Assembly (NCBI GenBank): GCA_009840385.1 | Contig: VXNX01000001.1 | Coordinates: forward strand, 62,001-126,000 | DNA: 64,000 nucleotides | From: Candidatus Dadabacteria bacterium | Lineage (GTDB): Bacteria; Desulfobacterota_D; UBA1144; Nemesobacterales; Nemesobacteraceae | Direction: 5' to 3' | In this document: positions 53,793-62,012 of the stretch, piece by piece | How the letters are laid out: each line of letters begins with the position of its first letter | Numbering within the stretch: the first letter of the stretch is position 1 | Made by a program: the position numbers and the translations under genes | Notes under the pieces: generated by a model | Database searches by the model: none | The model's input: only the letters and a program-made list of their open reading frames with translations | Told to the model about the DNA's origin: nothing

Positions 53793-54881
53793 TCAGCGCA
53801 GATTCTTTTTCACAAGCGGAATAACTTCTTCCTTGAGCAGGCTCATTGATTTTTGCCACTTCTCCTTCGGGTTCCACTCATGCCCCATGGCCAGAAGTAC
53901 CCCGAATCCCCCGACGAATTCATGAAGCTCTATTATCTTTCTGGCAACATCCTCGGGGCTCCCTACAAGCCACAGGTTTTCGATCATGTAATCCATCGTC
54001 ACTTCCTGGTCTGACATTGACTTGTCAACCTTAAAAAGATTCAGATTGTCTCTTATCATGGGAACCAGCGTGAAAAAATAATCCCGGAAATCTCTTGCGA
54101 GCGTGCCCTCTATCACCTCTTTTCTCGCTTCCTCTGTGGTCTCCGCAACGTAGACATCCCTCGCGATCCTCCATTTTCCCCTCTCCGCCGTTCTGCCGGC
54201 AGCATCCGCCCCCTGCTCGTATCCCGCCCAGTGAGACTTCAGCACATCGCGGGTAACGAAGTTTATACTCATCGGTATCCAGTCCCGCTCCCCGGCGGTC
54301 CTGAGACTTGCGGAATTCTCCGAGATTCCCGCAACCGCTATGGGAGGATGGGGTTTCTGATATGGTTCCGTGTGCACTCCAAGACCAACTTTTTCCACGG
54401 GATCGGGAACCTTGAAACTCCACCGGGAGTTGCCGTAGGTGCCCGGTCTCGGATCGTTCCACAGATTCAGTATCATCTCGAGGGATTCGTTCATAAGCTG
54501 TCTCTGCTCTCCAGTTCTCGGGTTTATGCCGAATGCCTCAAAATCTCCGATGAAGCTCCCGGCTCCCACCCCCCAATAGAATCTTCCCTTAAGCAGGTGA
54601 TCGAGAACCGCGATTCTGTGCGCAAGCATGAAAGGATCATGCTGGGGCAGGCATGAAACACCCGTACCGAAGATTATCCGCTTCGTAAGGGCCGCAGCCT
54701 TGGCTATGAAGAGATCAGGGGCCGGTATGTTCTCCCAACCTGCGGTGAAATGCTCTCCTATCCAAGCTTCCCTGAAGCCTATTTCGTCGAGAAAGACCAT
54801 CTGCTCCATGTCCTCTTCGAGCGTTTCAGAAAGGGGGGAGCCGAACGGATGAAGGGGCATCGTGAAGTATCCAAGTTCCAT
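53793..54881 (-). CDS. LLM-class flavin-dependent monooxygenase
   Basis: This 362-residue protein belongs to the luciferase-like monooxygenase family: LGYFTMPLHPFGS start, EAWIGEHFTAGWENIPAPDLF, FGTGVSCLPQHDP, RFYWGVGAGSFIGDFEAFGI, and GISENSASLRTAGERDWIPM. It resembles limonene-monooxygenase-type and related flavin (FMNH2) oxidases. The substrate is unknown. It is a lone gene divergent from the thiolase-like gene, with a TATAAT only nine bases before its ATG and no ribosome site, so its message may be leaderless. Confidence 0.9.
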   Translation of the reverse strand: MELGYFTMPLHPFGSPLSETLEEDMEQMVFLDEIGFREAWIGEHFTAGWENIPAPDLFIAKAAALTKRIIFGTGVSCLPQHDPFMLAHRIAVLDHLLKGRFYWGVGAGSFIGDFEAFGINPRTGEQRQLMNESLEMILNLWNDPRPGTYGNSRWSFKVPDPVEKVGLGVHTEPYQKPHPPIAVAGISENSASLRTAGERDWIPMSINFVTRDVLKSHWAGYEQGADAAGRTAERGKWRIARDVYVAETTEEARKEVIEGTLARDFRDYFFTLVPMIRDNLNLFKVDKSMSDQEVTMDYMIENLWLVGSPEDVARKIIELHEFVGGFGVLLAMGHEWNPKEKWQKSMSLLKEEVIPLVKKNLR

Positions 54882-54890
54882 TTCCGAAAC

Positions 54891-54896
54891 ATTATA
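54891..54896 (-). promoter_or_regulatory. -10 element immediately before the LLM oxidoreductase gene
   Basis: On the minus strand TATAAT ends nine bases before the ATG of the monooxygenase gene. A start 6-8 bases downstream would lie within about three bases of the ATG. No convincing -35 was found. Confidence 0.45.
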
Positions 54897-55025
54897 CTTT
54901 CTTTGAGCATAAAAAGAGAATAATTCGCGGAGAGTACTAAGACCGTATAGTCTGGCAATTCTGGGATGTATATAGTAATATGATACGGAATTTTTGAATG
55001 TTTTAAGTAAGGAGGAAGCACTACA

Positions 55026-56237
55026 ATGTCAGAGAATCTTCCGGGCATACAAGAGACCCGAGAACTTCTTAAGAAGAAAAAAGTGGTTATAGCCGGTGTG
55101 GGTGAAACGGAACAGGGAAAAATCCCGGACAAAAGCTCCTTTCACTTCCTGAGCGAAGCTTCAAAACTGGCCATCGAGGACGCGGGGATAGAAAAAGAGG
55201 ACGTTGACGGCCTCGTAACGGCATTCTCACTAGTGGAACACACCTTTATGCACTGCACCACGTTTGCAGACTACTTCGGCATGAACCCGAGGTTTTTCTC
55301 CTCCGTGGCAGTGGGGGGAGCGACAGCGGTGTGGATGGTAGCGGAAGCCGCGATGGCGATAGCGTCCGGACAGTCAGAAGTTGTGCTCTGCGTAAGGGGG
55401 GACAACACGCTGTCCGGGATATCGTCTTCGGGGATGCTTGCCCTTATAAGGGAGATGTGCCACGCTGAGTTTGAATTCCCCTATGGACTGACCACCCCTG
55501 GAGGATACGCCCTCGCGGCGCAGAGATACCTGCATGACTGGGGAGCCAGAAGAGAGCATCTGGCGGCTGTGGCAGTGACAATGAGAAAGCACGCCGCTGA
55601 CAAGGAGAACGCAATGAACAAGGATCCTCTCTCGATAGAGGACGTTCTTGGGTCAAGAGTCATAGCTGAACCCCTTACAAAGTATGACTGCTCCATTATC
55701 TCAGACGGAGGAGCCGCCTTCATAGTGACTACGGAGGACAAGGCTAAGGAGCTTGGAATAGAGAACGATCTCGCGTACCTGTGGGGAATGGGACAGGGAT
55801 ACTCACATCAGTACCTCACAACCCTCGAGAACCTTGATCAGATATACAACGCAGTTGAGAGATCGGGACAGAAGGCTTTCGGAACGGCGGGGATAGAGCC
55901 AAGTGACGTTGACATAGCGTTTCTTTATGATTGTTTCACCATAACAGTGCTCCTTGAGCTAGAGGGACTGGGTTTTGTTCCCAAGGGGGACGGAGGAGCG
56001 TTCGCGCTTGAGGGAAGAATGGAGATAGGAAAGGATCTTCCTGTTAACACCCACGGGGGACTCTTGAGTCAGGCACACCTCGGAGCAATGCACCATGTGG
56101 TTGAGGCTACGTTGCAGCTAAGGGGAGACGCGGGGAAGAGACAGGTGGAGGACCCTGAGGTTGCCGTGGTGCACGGAAACGGTGGGATAGTGTCTGCTCA
56201 CAGCACGGTGGTACTGGGCAACCAGCCGCTTAACTAA
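55026..56237 (+). CDS. Thiolase-like protein lacking the catalytic cysteines
   Basis: This 403-residue protein has the thiolase fold as in the lipid-transfer (SCP-x/Ltp) branch: SSVAVGGATAVWMVAEAAMA where true thiolases have a nucleophilic cysteine, LYDCFTITVLLELEGLGF, the VNTHGGLLSQAHLGAMH segment, and HGNGGIVSAHS where thiolases have a second catalytic cysteine. With both cysteines absent it should not act as a thiolase. Related Ltp proteins with DUF35 partners, such as Ltp2, are aldolases that cleave acyl-CoA side chains. A strong AAGGAGG precedes the ATG. The DUF35 gene follows by 21 bases. Confidence 0.85.
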   Translation: MSENLPGIQETRELLKKKKVVIAGVGETEQGKIPDKSSFHFLSEASKLAIEDAGIEKEDVDGLVTAFSLVEHTFMHCTTFADYFGMNPRFFSSVAVGGATAVWMVAEAAMAIASGQSEVVLCVRGDNTLSGISSSGMLALIREMCHAEFEFPYGLTTPGGYALAAQRYLHDWGARREHLAAVAVTMRKHAADKENAMNKDPLSIEDVLGSRVIAEPLTKYDCSIISDGGAAFIVTTEDKAKELGIENDLAYLWGMGQGYSHQYLTTLENLDQIYNAVERSGQKAFGTAGIEPSDVDIAFLYDCFTITVLLELEGLGFVPKGDGGAFALEGRMEIGKDLPVNTHGGLLSQAHLGAMHHVVEATLQLRGDAGKRQVEDPEVAVVHGNGGIVSAHSTVVLGNQPLN

Positions 56238-56258
56238 AACAAACCAAGGAGAACAGAG

Positions 56259-56684
56259 ATGTCTGAAGAGAAAAAAGAATACAACAAGCCGCTGCCTGAG
56301 TTCCGGCCGGAGACAAAGCCGTTTTGGGAAGCGGCGAAGGAGCACAGGCTGGTTATCCCGAGGTCCAGGGAGACAGGGGAGTTTTTCTTTTACCCCAGGG
56401 CTCTTTCCCCGGGAGGGGACATGAGCGAGGACATAGAGTGGGTGGAGAGCGAGGGACGGGGGAAAGTGTGGACTTTTTCCATACACCACATGGGACCGTC
56501 TAAAGCTTACAAGGGAGAGCCTCCCTACGTTGTGGCCCTTATCGAGATGGATGAGGGAGTGAAGATGATGTCCAACGTTGTGGATGTAGATCCCGCTGAC
56601 GTGTCCATCGGCATGGAAGTGCAGGTGGTGTTCGATGACGTTACCGATGAAGTCACCCTGCCTAAATTCAAACCAGCGGGGTAA
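56259..56684 (+). CDS. DUF35/OB-fold partner protein without zinc cysteines
   Basis: This 141-residue protein matches the DUF35 architecture of partners of thiolase-like proteins: an N-terminal helix (KPFWEAAKEHRLVI), a rubredoxin-like region (PRSRETGEFFFYPRALSPGG) and a C-terminal OB domain (WVESEGRGKVWTFSIHHM, YVVALIEMDEGVKMMSN). The zinc ribbon normally has four cysteines; here the protein has none, so metal binding is lost. AAGGAG precedes the ATG. With the upstream gene it probably forms a two-subunit enzyme. Confidence 0.88.
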   Translation: MSEEKKEYNKPLPEFRPETKPFWEAAKEHRLVIPRSRETGEFFFYPRALSPGGDMSEDIEWVESEGRGKVWTFSIHHMGPSKAYKGEPPYVVALIEMDEGVKMMSNVVDVDPADVSIGMEVQVVFDDVTDEVTLPKFKPAG

Positions 56685-56698
56685 AAAGGCGGGGGTCG

Positions 56699-57013
56699 TC
56701 AGTCATCGAGTTTTACAAGTATGTCGTCCCCGTCAATTTTTACCGGGTAAATCTCCAGAGGCTCAACCGCCGGAAGGCAGAGTACCTCGCCTGTTCTGAC
56801 GTTGAACTCGGCGCCGTGGTAGCAGCAGGTGATGCGCTCCCCGTCAAGGTCGCCGTCTGAAAGAGTAAAGCACTGGTGGGTACATTCATCCTTAAAAGCG
56901 TAAAAATTCCCCTCGACCCTGCATATAGCAATCGCTTCCCCGCCGACGAAAAAAGATTCCATTTCTCCTTCAGGTATGTCTGAGACTTCCGCTACTTTCT
57001 CGTAATCGGACAT
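56699..57013 (-). CDS. Rieske-type 2Fe-2S ferredoxin
   Basis: This 104-residue protein has both Rieske ligand pairs: C44-TH46 and C63-CYH66 (ITCCYHGAEFNVRTG). It resembles small soluble Rieske ferredoxins of the NirD/oxygenase-ferredoxin type and is probably cytoplasmic. An upstream in-frame start that overlaps sufD is rejected because the ATG at 57013 matches family N-termini (YEKVAEVSDIPEG). It is the last gene of the suf operon, four bases after sufD, and may be a client or an electron carrier of that system. Confidence 0.9.
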   Translation of the reverse strand: MSDYEKVAEVSDIPEGEMESFFVGGEAIAICRVEGNFYAFKDECTHQCFTLSDGDLDGERITCCYHGAEFNVRTGEVLCLPAVEPLEIYPVKIDGDDILVKLDD

Positions 57014-57017
57014 AATC

Positions 57018-58364
57018 CTATCCCCCGCCGCCGTTCTCCAGCCTTCGCTCAAACCAGTCCATCACCACATTCTCAAGAGTTTCTCTCACGGAGTCAATCG
57101 ACATATGTTCAAGAGTCTCGTTGGTAAAGGCGCGAAGCATTATGATCTTTGCCTTTCTCATGGGGATACCCCTTGAGCAGAGGTAGAAAAGGGCTTCCTC
57201 GTCCATCTGCCCGATCGTGGCGCCATGGGTACACTTGACATCATCGTTGTATATCTCAAGCTGAGGCTTGGTGTCTATCTGGGCCGTGTCGGAGAGAAGA
57301 AGATTCCTGTTGGTCTGCTTCGCGTCCGTTTTCTCGGCACCTTCGTGAACAAGTATTCTTCCGTGAAAAACTCCCTTTGAGCGGCCGTCAAGCACGCCGT
57401 TATAGAACTGGCGGCTGTCGCAATGAGGGCTCGCGTGCTCAACTCGCATGAAGTTGTCCATGTGCTGGCGCCCCTCGGATATAAAGAGGCCGTAAATATC
57501 CGAGTTGCATCCCTCTCCCGCCAAAACGGGGTGAACATTGTTTCTCACTATTGCTCCTCCGTAGAGAATGGAGTGGGAAGCGATGTTACTGTTTTTCTGC
57601 TGGTTTACCCTCAGGGTGGAAAAATTAAACGCCTTCTGGCTTTCGAACTCAAGCCTGTAATGCTCAAGATTCGCGTCTTCCCCGCAGACAACTTCTGTGA
57701 CCACGTTTGAGAAGTAAACGCTCTGGGATAGCGATACGTAATGCTCGATGACCTTGGCCTCCGAACTTTGCCCGACTATTATGAGGTTTCTCGGGTTTAT
57801 AAATAAGGGATGTCCTTCATCTGTTGATAGGTGAAGAACGTGCACCGGTTTTTCAAATACTGTCCGGTCGGGAACGTAAATAAACACCCCGTCTTCAAAG
57901 TACGACGTGTTAAGGGAGATGAATGCATCTTTTTCATAATCGGCGTATTTTGCAAAGTGCTCCCTTACAAGATCGCCGTGCTCGCGGATCGCCTCTGATA
58001 GACTTTTGACCACAATCCCTTCCCCGACATCTCCCCCGTCTGAAAGGGATGAGGCGAAACGGCCGTTTACAAAGACAAGCCGCAGACAATCAAGCCCCGG
58101 GAACCCGTAAGAATTCACAGTCTTTTTAGAAACATCAGAGATTCCATTCTCAGCAATTGAAAAGGAGCCCCTGCGAAGCGCTTCTAGATTGGTAAATCTC
58201 CACTCTTCATCAGAAAGCGTCGGAAACCCGAGCTTGCCGAATCCCGAAATCGCCTCCCGGCGGAGATCGGCCACCCACTCGGGGGCATTTTCCCGCCCGC
58301 TATCGAGAAATTCAGAGAGTCTCTCGACATAACTTTCGCGCGTGCCGTCAAAAACAATAGCCAT
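57018..58364 (-). CDS. sufD: Fe-S cluster assembly protein SufD
   Basis: SufD forms the SufBC2D scaffold that assembles Fe-S clusters. The 448-residue protein has the variable N-terminal part (PEWVADLRREAISGFGKLGFP) and the conserved beta-helix core with NSNIASHSILYGGAIVRN, HASPHCDSRQFYNGVLDG, VFHGRILVHEGAEKTDAKQT and KCTHGATIGQMDEEALFYL. It lacks the SufB cysteine context and matches SufD in length and position, between sufC and the Rieske gene. Confidence 0.95.
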   Translation of the reverse strand: MAIVFDGTRESYVERLSEFLDSGRENAPEWVADLRREAISGFGKLGFPTLSDEEWRFTNLEALRRGSFSIAENGISDVSKKTVNSYGFPGLDCLRLVFVNGRFASSLSDGGDVGEGIVVKSLSEAIREHGDLVREHFAKYADYEKDAFISLNTSYFEDGVFIYVPDRTVFEKPVHVLHLSTDEGHPLFINPRNLIIVGQSSEAKVIEHYVSLSQSVYFSNVVTEVVCGEDANLEHYRLEFESQKAFNFSTLRVNQQKNSNIASHSILYGGAIVRNNVHPVLAGEGCNSDIYGLFISEGRQHMDNFMRVEHASPHCDSRQFYNGVLDGRSKGVFHGRILVHEGAEKTDAKQTNRNLLLSDTAQIDTKPQLEIYNDDVKCTHGATIGQMDEEALFYLCSRGIPMRKAKIIMLRAFTNETLEHMSIDSVRETLENVVMDWFERRLENGGGG

Positions 58365-58396
58365 CGTATTATGCTCCTTGCCGGTTACCCGGTGCC

Positions 58397-59131
58397 TTAA
58401 AAATCCGAGTAGCCTTTTTCCTCAAGCTCCTGGGCAAGCTCCTTTCCTCCCGATTTTACGATTTTTCCATCGACCATAACGTGGACGAAATCGGGAACTA
58501 TGTAGTTAAGAAGTCTTTGGTAATGGGTTATCACTATAAAGGAGCGGTCGGAGCCTCTCATCGAATTCACCCCGTTTGCCACTATCTTGAGCGCATCTAT
58601 GTCAAGACCCGAATCCGTCTCGTCAAGCACCGCCAGTGTGGGTTCAAGTATCTGCATCTGGAATATTTCGTTTCTTTTCTTCTCTCCGCCCGAAAAGCCG
58701 GTGTTCACAGACCTCTTAAGAAGATCCTCGTCAATACCGAGTGTCTTCATTTTCTCCCTAGCAAGCTTCCCGAACTCAACATGCTTAAGCGGTTTTTCGT
58801 TTCTGTATTCCCTTTTCGCATTAAGGGCTTCGCGAAGAAGATAGGTATTCGCAACCCCCGGGATCTCAACCGGGTACTGAAAAGCTAGGAATATCCCCTC
58901 GCACGCCCTCTCCTCGGGTTCAAGATCGAGAAGGTCCTTTCCCTGGAAAGTTATCTCCCCTTCCGTAACCTCGTATGTTTCCCTGCCCGCAAGAACCTGG
59001 GCAAGAGTGCTTTTCCCCGAACCGTTTGGACCCATTATCGAGTGGACTTCCCCGGGAGCTACGGTAATATCCATTCCTTTCAGTATTTCCTTGTCATCTA
59101 CCTGCACATGCAGGTTTTTCACCTCGAGCAT
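58397..59131 (-). CDS. sufC: Fe-S assembly ATPase SufC
   Basis: SufC is the ABC-type ATPase of the SufBCD complex. The 244-residue protein has Walker A MGPNGSGKST at residues 33-42, the signature FSGGEKKRNEI, Walker B with LDETDSGLDIDALK, and ITHYQRLLNYIVPDFVH, all typical of SufC. It has no membrane partner. It lies between sufB and sufD. Confidence 0.97.
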   Translation of the reverse strand: MLEVKNLHVQVDDKEILKGMDITVAPGEVHSIMGPNGSGKSTLAQVLAGRETYEVTEGEITFQGKDLLDLEPEERACEGIFLAFQYPVEIPGVANTYLLREALNAKREYRNEKPLKHVEFGKLAREKMKTLGIDEDLLKRSVNTGFSGGEKKRNEIFQMQILEPTLAVLDETDSGLDIDALKIVANGVNSMRGSDRSFIVITHYQRLLNYIVPDFVHVMVDGKIVKSGGKELAQELEEKGYSDF

Positions 59132-59181
59132 GTTTTGCTCCTCCTAAAAATCTTTTTTTCAGAATTCCGGCGGAACCCTTA

Positions 59182-60618
59182 TTAACCCACGCTTCCCTCA
59201 AGACTCACGCTCAGCAGTTTCTCGGCTTCGACCGCGAACTCAAACGGCAGTTCTTTGAAAACTTCCTTGCAGAAACCGTTAACTATGAGCGAGACCGCGT
59301 CTTCGGCGGAAAGCCCTCTCTGGCGACAGTAAAACATCTGGTCCTCGCCTATTTTAGAGGTAGAAGCCTCGTGCTCCATGTGAGCCGTGGAATTTCTGAC
59401 CTCTATGTATGGAAAAGTATGTGCTCCGCAGCGGTCCCCTATAAGCATCGAGTCGCACTGCGTGTAATTTCTCGCCTTCTCGGCGCTTTTGCCAATCTCA
59501 ACAAGCCCCCTGTATATGTTCTGCCCCTCGCCCGCGGAAATGCCCTTGGAAATAATCGTGCTGCTTGTGTTTTTTCCCACGTGAACCATCTTGGTTCCGG
59601 TGTCGGCCTGCTGAAGCCTGTTGGTAAGGGCGACGGAGTAGAACTCCCCGACAGAATTATCCCCTTCAAGAACGCAGCTAGGATACTTCCACGTGATCGC
59701 CGAACCGGTCTCAACCTGCGTCCAGGAAATCCTGGATGCCCTGCCGACGCATCTCCCCCGTTTTGTGACGAAATTGTATATCCCCCCCCTGCCCTGTTTG
59801 TCTCCCGGGTACCAGTTCTGTATTGTGGAATACTTTATGGTGGCGTCATCATGGGCTATGAGTTCAACCACCGCGGCGTGGAGCTGGCTGTCGTCCCTCT
59901 TGGGGGCCGTGCAGCCCTCAAGATAGCTCACGTAACTGCCCTCTTCAGCGATTATAAGCGTTCTTTCGAACTGTCCGGTGTTTTCCGCGTTTATGCGGAA
60001 ATAGGTTGAAAGCTCCATGGGACATCTGACTCCCTTGGGAACATAGACGAAAGAACCGTCCGTAAAAACTGCGGAATTCAAAGCCGCGTAGAAATTATCC
60101 CCCCGGGGCACGACCGAGCCCATATACTTGCGCACAAGATCGGGATGTTCTTCCACAGCCTCGGATATGGAACAGAAAATAACCCCTTCCTCGGCAAGCT
60201 TCTCCTTAAAAGTGGTAAAGACGGAAACGCTGTCAAAAACAGCGTCAACAGCAACGCCCGCAAGCATCTTCTGCTCCTCAAGAGGAATACCGAGCTTGTC
60301 GTAGGTCTCCTTTATCTCGGGGTCAATCTCGTCAAGGCTTTTCGGTCTCGGGTTGCTTTTCGGCGCGGCGTAATAGCTTATGTCGTTAAAATCTATGTCC
60401 GGATATCTCAGAAAAGCCCACCGGGGTTCCTTCATCTTCTTCCAGCGCTCATACGCCCCGAGGCGCCATTCGAGAAGCCACTCGGGTTCGTTCTTCTTCG
60501 AGGAAATCATCCTGATGACGTCTTCGTTTAAACCCTTGGGGGCAATCTCCTGCTCTACGTCGGTTACGAATCCGTACTTGTATTCCTCCTGCGCGAGTTT
60601 TTCAAGGTCAACGCTCAT
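59182..60618 (-). CDS. sufB: Fe-S cluster assembly protein SufB
   Basis: SufB is the main scaffold subunit. The 478-residue protein has [81 protein letters not shown], and [15 protein letters not shown], and the C-terminal [19 protein letters not shown], all SufB hallmarks. GGAGG lies just upstream. It follows the Rrf2 regulator by 18 bases. The cysteine desulfurase gene is not in the window. Confidence 0.97.
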   Translation of the reverse strand: MSVDLEKLAQEEYKYGFVTDVEQEIAPKGLNEDVIRMISSKKNEPEWLLEWRLGAYERWKKMKEPRWAFLRYPDIDFNDISYYAAPKSNPRPKSLDEIDPEIKETYDKLGIPLEEQKMLAGVAVDAVFDSVSVFTTFKEKLAEEGVIFCSISEAVEEHPDLVRKYMGSVVPRGDNFYAALNSAVFTDGSFVYVPKGVRCPMELSTYFRINAENTGQFERTLIIAEEGSYVSYLEGCTAPKRDDSQLHAAVVELIAHDDATIKYSTIQNWYPGDKQGRGGIYNFVTKRGRCVGRASRISWTQVETGSAITWKYPSCVLEGDNSVGEFYSVALTNRLQQADTGTKMVHVGKNTSSTIISKGISAGEGQNIYRGLVEIGKSAEKARNYTQCDSMLIGDRCGAHTFPYIEVRNSTAHMEHEASTSKIGEDQMFYCRQRGLSAEDAVSLIVNGFCKEVFKELPFEFAVEAEKLLSVSLEGSVG

Positions 60619-60636
60619 TAAGAAAATATCCTCCTG

Positions 60637-61056
60637 CTAGTGTCTCTTGCCGCCCCGAGTTTCATTCACCATGTCCCCGATAGTAGTATCTTCAAGAATC
60701 CTTATCATGGACACTTTGAGCTTATCCCAAAGAGGAAGCTGCCCGCAGTTTTCATAGAGGGCGCAGGGACCGTCGTCGTCCATGCAGTCTACTATCCTTA
60801 TTTCCCCTTCTATGGCTTCGTATACCTCTCTCAGGCTGAGTTCGTGCGGGGGCTTGCGAAGCATGTATCCGCCCTCGGGCCCCACCTTCGACCTGAGTAT
60901 TCCGCGATTAACAAGCCTTCTCATTACCTTGGCCAAGTAGTTCTGCGGAATGTGCTGGGTTTCGGATATCTGCTTCATGCTGAACTTAAATCCCGGATTG
61001 CCTCCCATATGGATAAGGCATCTGACGGCGTAATCAAGAGTTCTGCTTACCTGCAT
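60637..61056 (-). CDS. Rrf2-family Fe-S regulator (IscR/SufR-like)
   Basis: This 139-residue regulator has the Rrf2 winged-helix DNA-binding domain (SRTLDYAVRCLIHMG, SMKQISETQHIPQNYLAKVM, LRSKVGPEGGYMLRKPP) and three cysteines at C91, C98 and C104, spaced C-x6-C-x5-C as in cluster-binding IscR-type regulators. It is the first gene of the suf operon and probably senses Fe-S status to control it. Confidence 0.9.
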   Translation of the reverse strand: MQVSRTLDYAVRCLIHMGGNPGFKFSMKQISETQHIPQNYLAKVMRRLVNRGILRSKVGPEGGYMLRKPPHELSLREVYEAIEGEIRIVDCMDDDGPCALYENCGQLPLWDKLKVSMIRILEDTTIGDMVNETRGGKRH

Positions 61057-61100
61057 AACGTTATTCTAAACTTTGTATATCCATAAAATAGCTATCTAAG

Positions 61101-61115
61101 TGGTAATCATTACCA
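61101..61115. promoter_or_regulatory. Fur-family 7-1-7 operator in the suf promoter
   Basis: TGGTAATCATTACCA is a perfect 7-1-7 inverted repeat. It matches the general form TGxTAATnATTAxCA of Fur/Zur/PerR-type boxes, between the Fur (TGATAAT) and Zur (TCGTAAT) half-sites. It lies next to the -35 of the suf operon and overlaps its probable -10, so a bound repressor would block transcription. Confidence 0.6.
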
Positions 61116-61133
61116 TTATTCAAGCAAAGTCAA
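61107..61133 (-). promoter_or_regulatory. Probable suf operon promoter
   Basis: On the minus strand TTGACT (complement 61128-61133) is followed by TAATGA (complement 61107-61112, 15-base spacing) inside the operator; ATGATT at 17 bases is the alternative. The leader to the Rrf2-type gene would be about 45 bases. Confidence 0.45.
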
Positions 61134-61196
61134 CTTGAAGAGAAAAAGAAAGTCTTTCTAAATAACTTCAATAGTCCGCTTCCAGAACTGTAGCTA

Positions 61197-61727
61197 TTAA
61201 TGATGCGTATCCGAGTACTTATCCCTGAGCTTTTTATATTCCACTTCGGATAAATTTCTGGACTTATCAAGAAATATGGCGACCGCCCAGATCGTCTCGT
61301 CTTCGTGCGTGGGTCCGTAAGCGGGCATTCCGGTCATCTGAACCCCGTTTTTCGTGACCCAGAAGATGTCTTTTAGAGAATACTCATACAGTTTTTCTTC
61401 AGGGAATTTGGGCGGAGGCGGGAAAAGGCCCTTACCAGTCGGTGAAGGCTCGACGCCGGGCGCTCCGTGGCACTGAACGCACATGTGCTCATATTCCTTA
61501 AAGCCCTTCACATACATATCCTTATCATTAACGTCGTAGGGAATCGTGAGACCCGCGGAGTTTCTTTTTATAGATCTCTCGGCAATGCCGTGAAAAATCG
61601 TGTTTACAATCGCCGGGTGTGGTTTTGTAGCCGAGACATCGTAACGTTCGAGAACAAAATAAAGTGCGGCGGCTATAATCAAAACCGCTATCAGTAATTT
61701 TTTTCTTCTAAACACTTTTTCAATCAT
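61197..61727 (-). CDS. Membrane-anchored c-type cytochrome
   Basis: This 176-residue protein has an N-terminal membrane helix (about residues 11-26) with no evident cleavage site, and a periplasmic class I cytochrome c domain with the heme motif CVQCH at residues 83-87 and a GMPAYG segment whose methionine is the likely distal ligand. It would carry electrons in the periplasm. It is read in the same direction as nuoL upstream but has its own probable promoter. Its electron donor and acceptor are not identifiable here. Confidence 0.9.
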   Translation of the reverse strand: MIEKVFRRKKLLIAVLIIAAALYFVLERYDVSATKPHPAIVNTIFHGIAERSIKRNSAGLTIPYDVNDKDMYVKGFKEYEHMCVQCHGAPGVEPSPTGKGLFPPPPKFPEEKLYEYSLKDIFWVTKNGVQMTGMPAYGPTHEDETIWAVAIFLDKSRNLSEVEYKKLRDKYSDTHH

Positions 61728-62012
61728 CTTAATACCTCTATCGGTAAATCCACCTGAACGTAGGATTCACCTAATCTGGTTCGTAACTTCCCGCATGAAC
61801 AATCAAACTTTATAAAAGCAAAACCATCCACAAACGAGTAAGGCAGGCAGCTTGTTAAAGGGCAGAATCTACCGAGATATTCTGGACCATCAATATCTAT
61901 ATTAAGAACTATTTGTCAAGCGGACTAGAGAGAATATTTTACCGTAAACGACATCGTTATTTCGAGAAAACCACTTCCTGAACTGAAATCCGAGCGGAAA
62001 AGACGTCGTCTG
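61728..62012. other. Intergenic region between nuoL and cytochrome c genes
   Basis: About 285 bases without a gene. It holds the promoter candidate listed next; no terminator or RNA structure was recognised. Confidence 0.5.
61890..61919 (-). promoter_or_regulatory. Putative promoter of the cytochrome c gene
   Basis: On the minus strand a perfect TTGACA (complement 61914-61919) and TATTGA (complement 61890-61895) are 18 bases apart, leaving a leader of about 155 bases. Confidence 0.45.
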
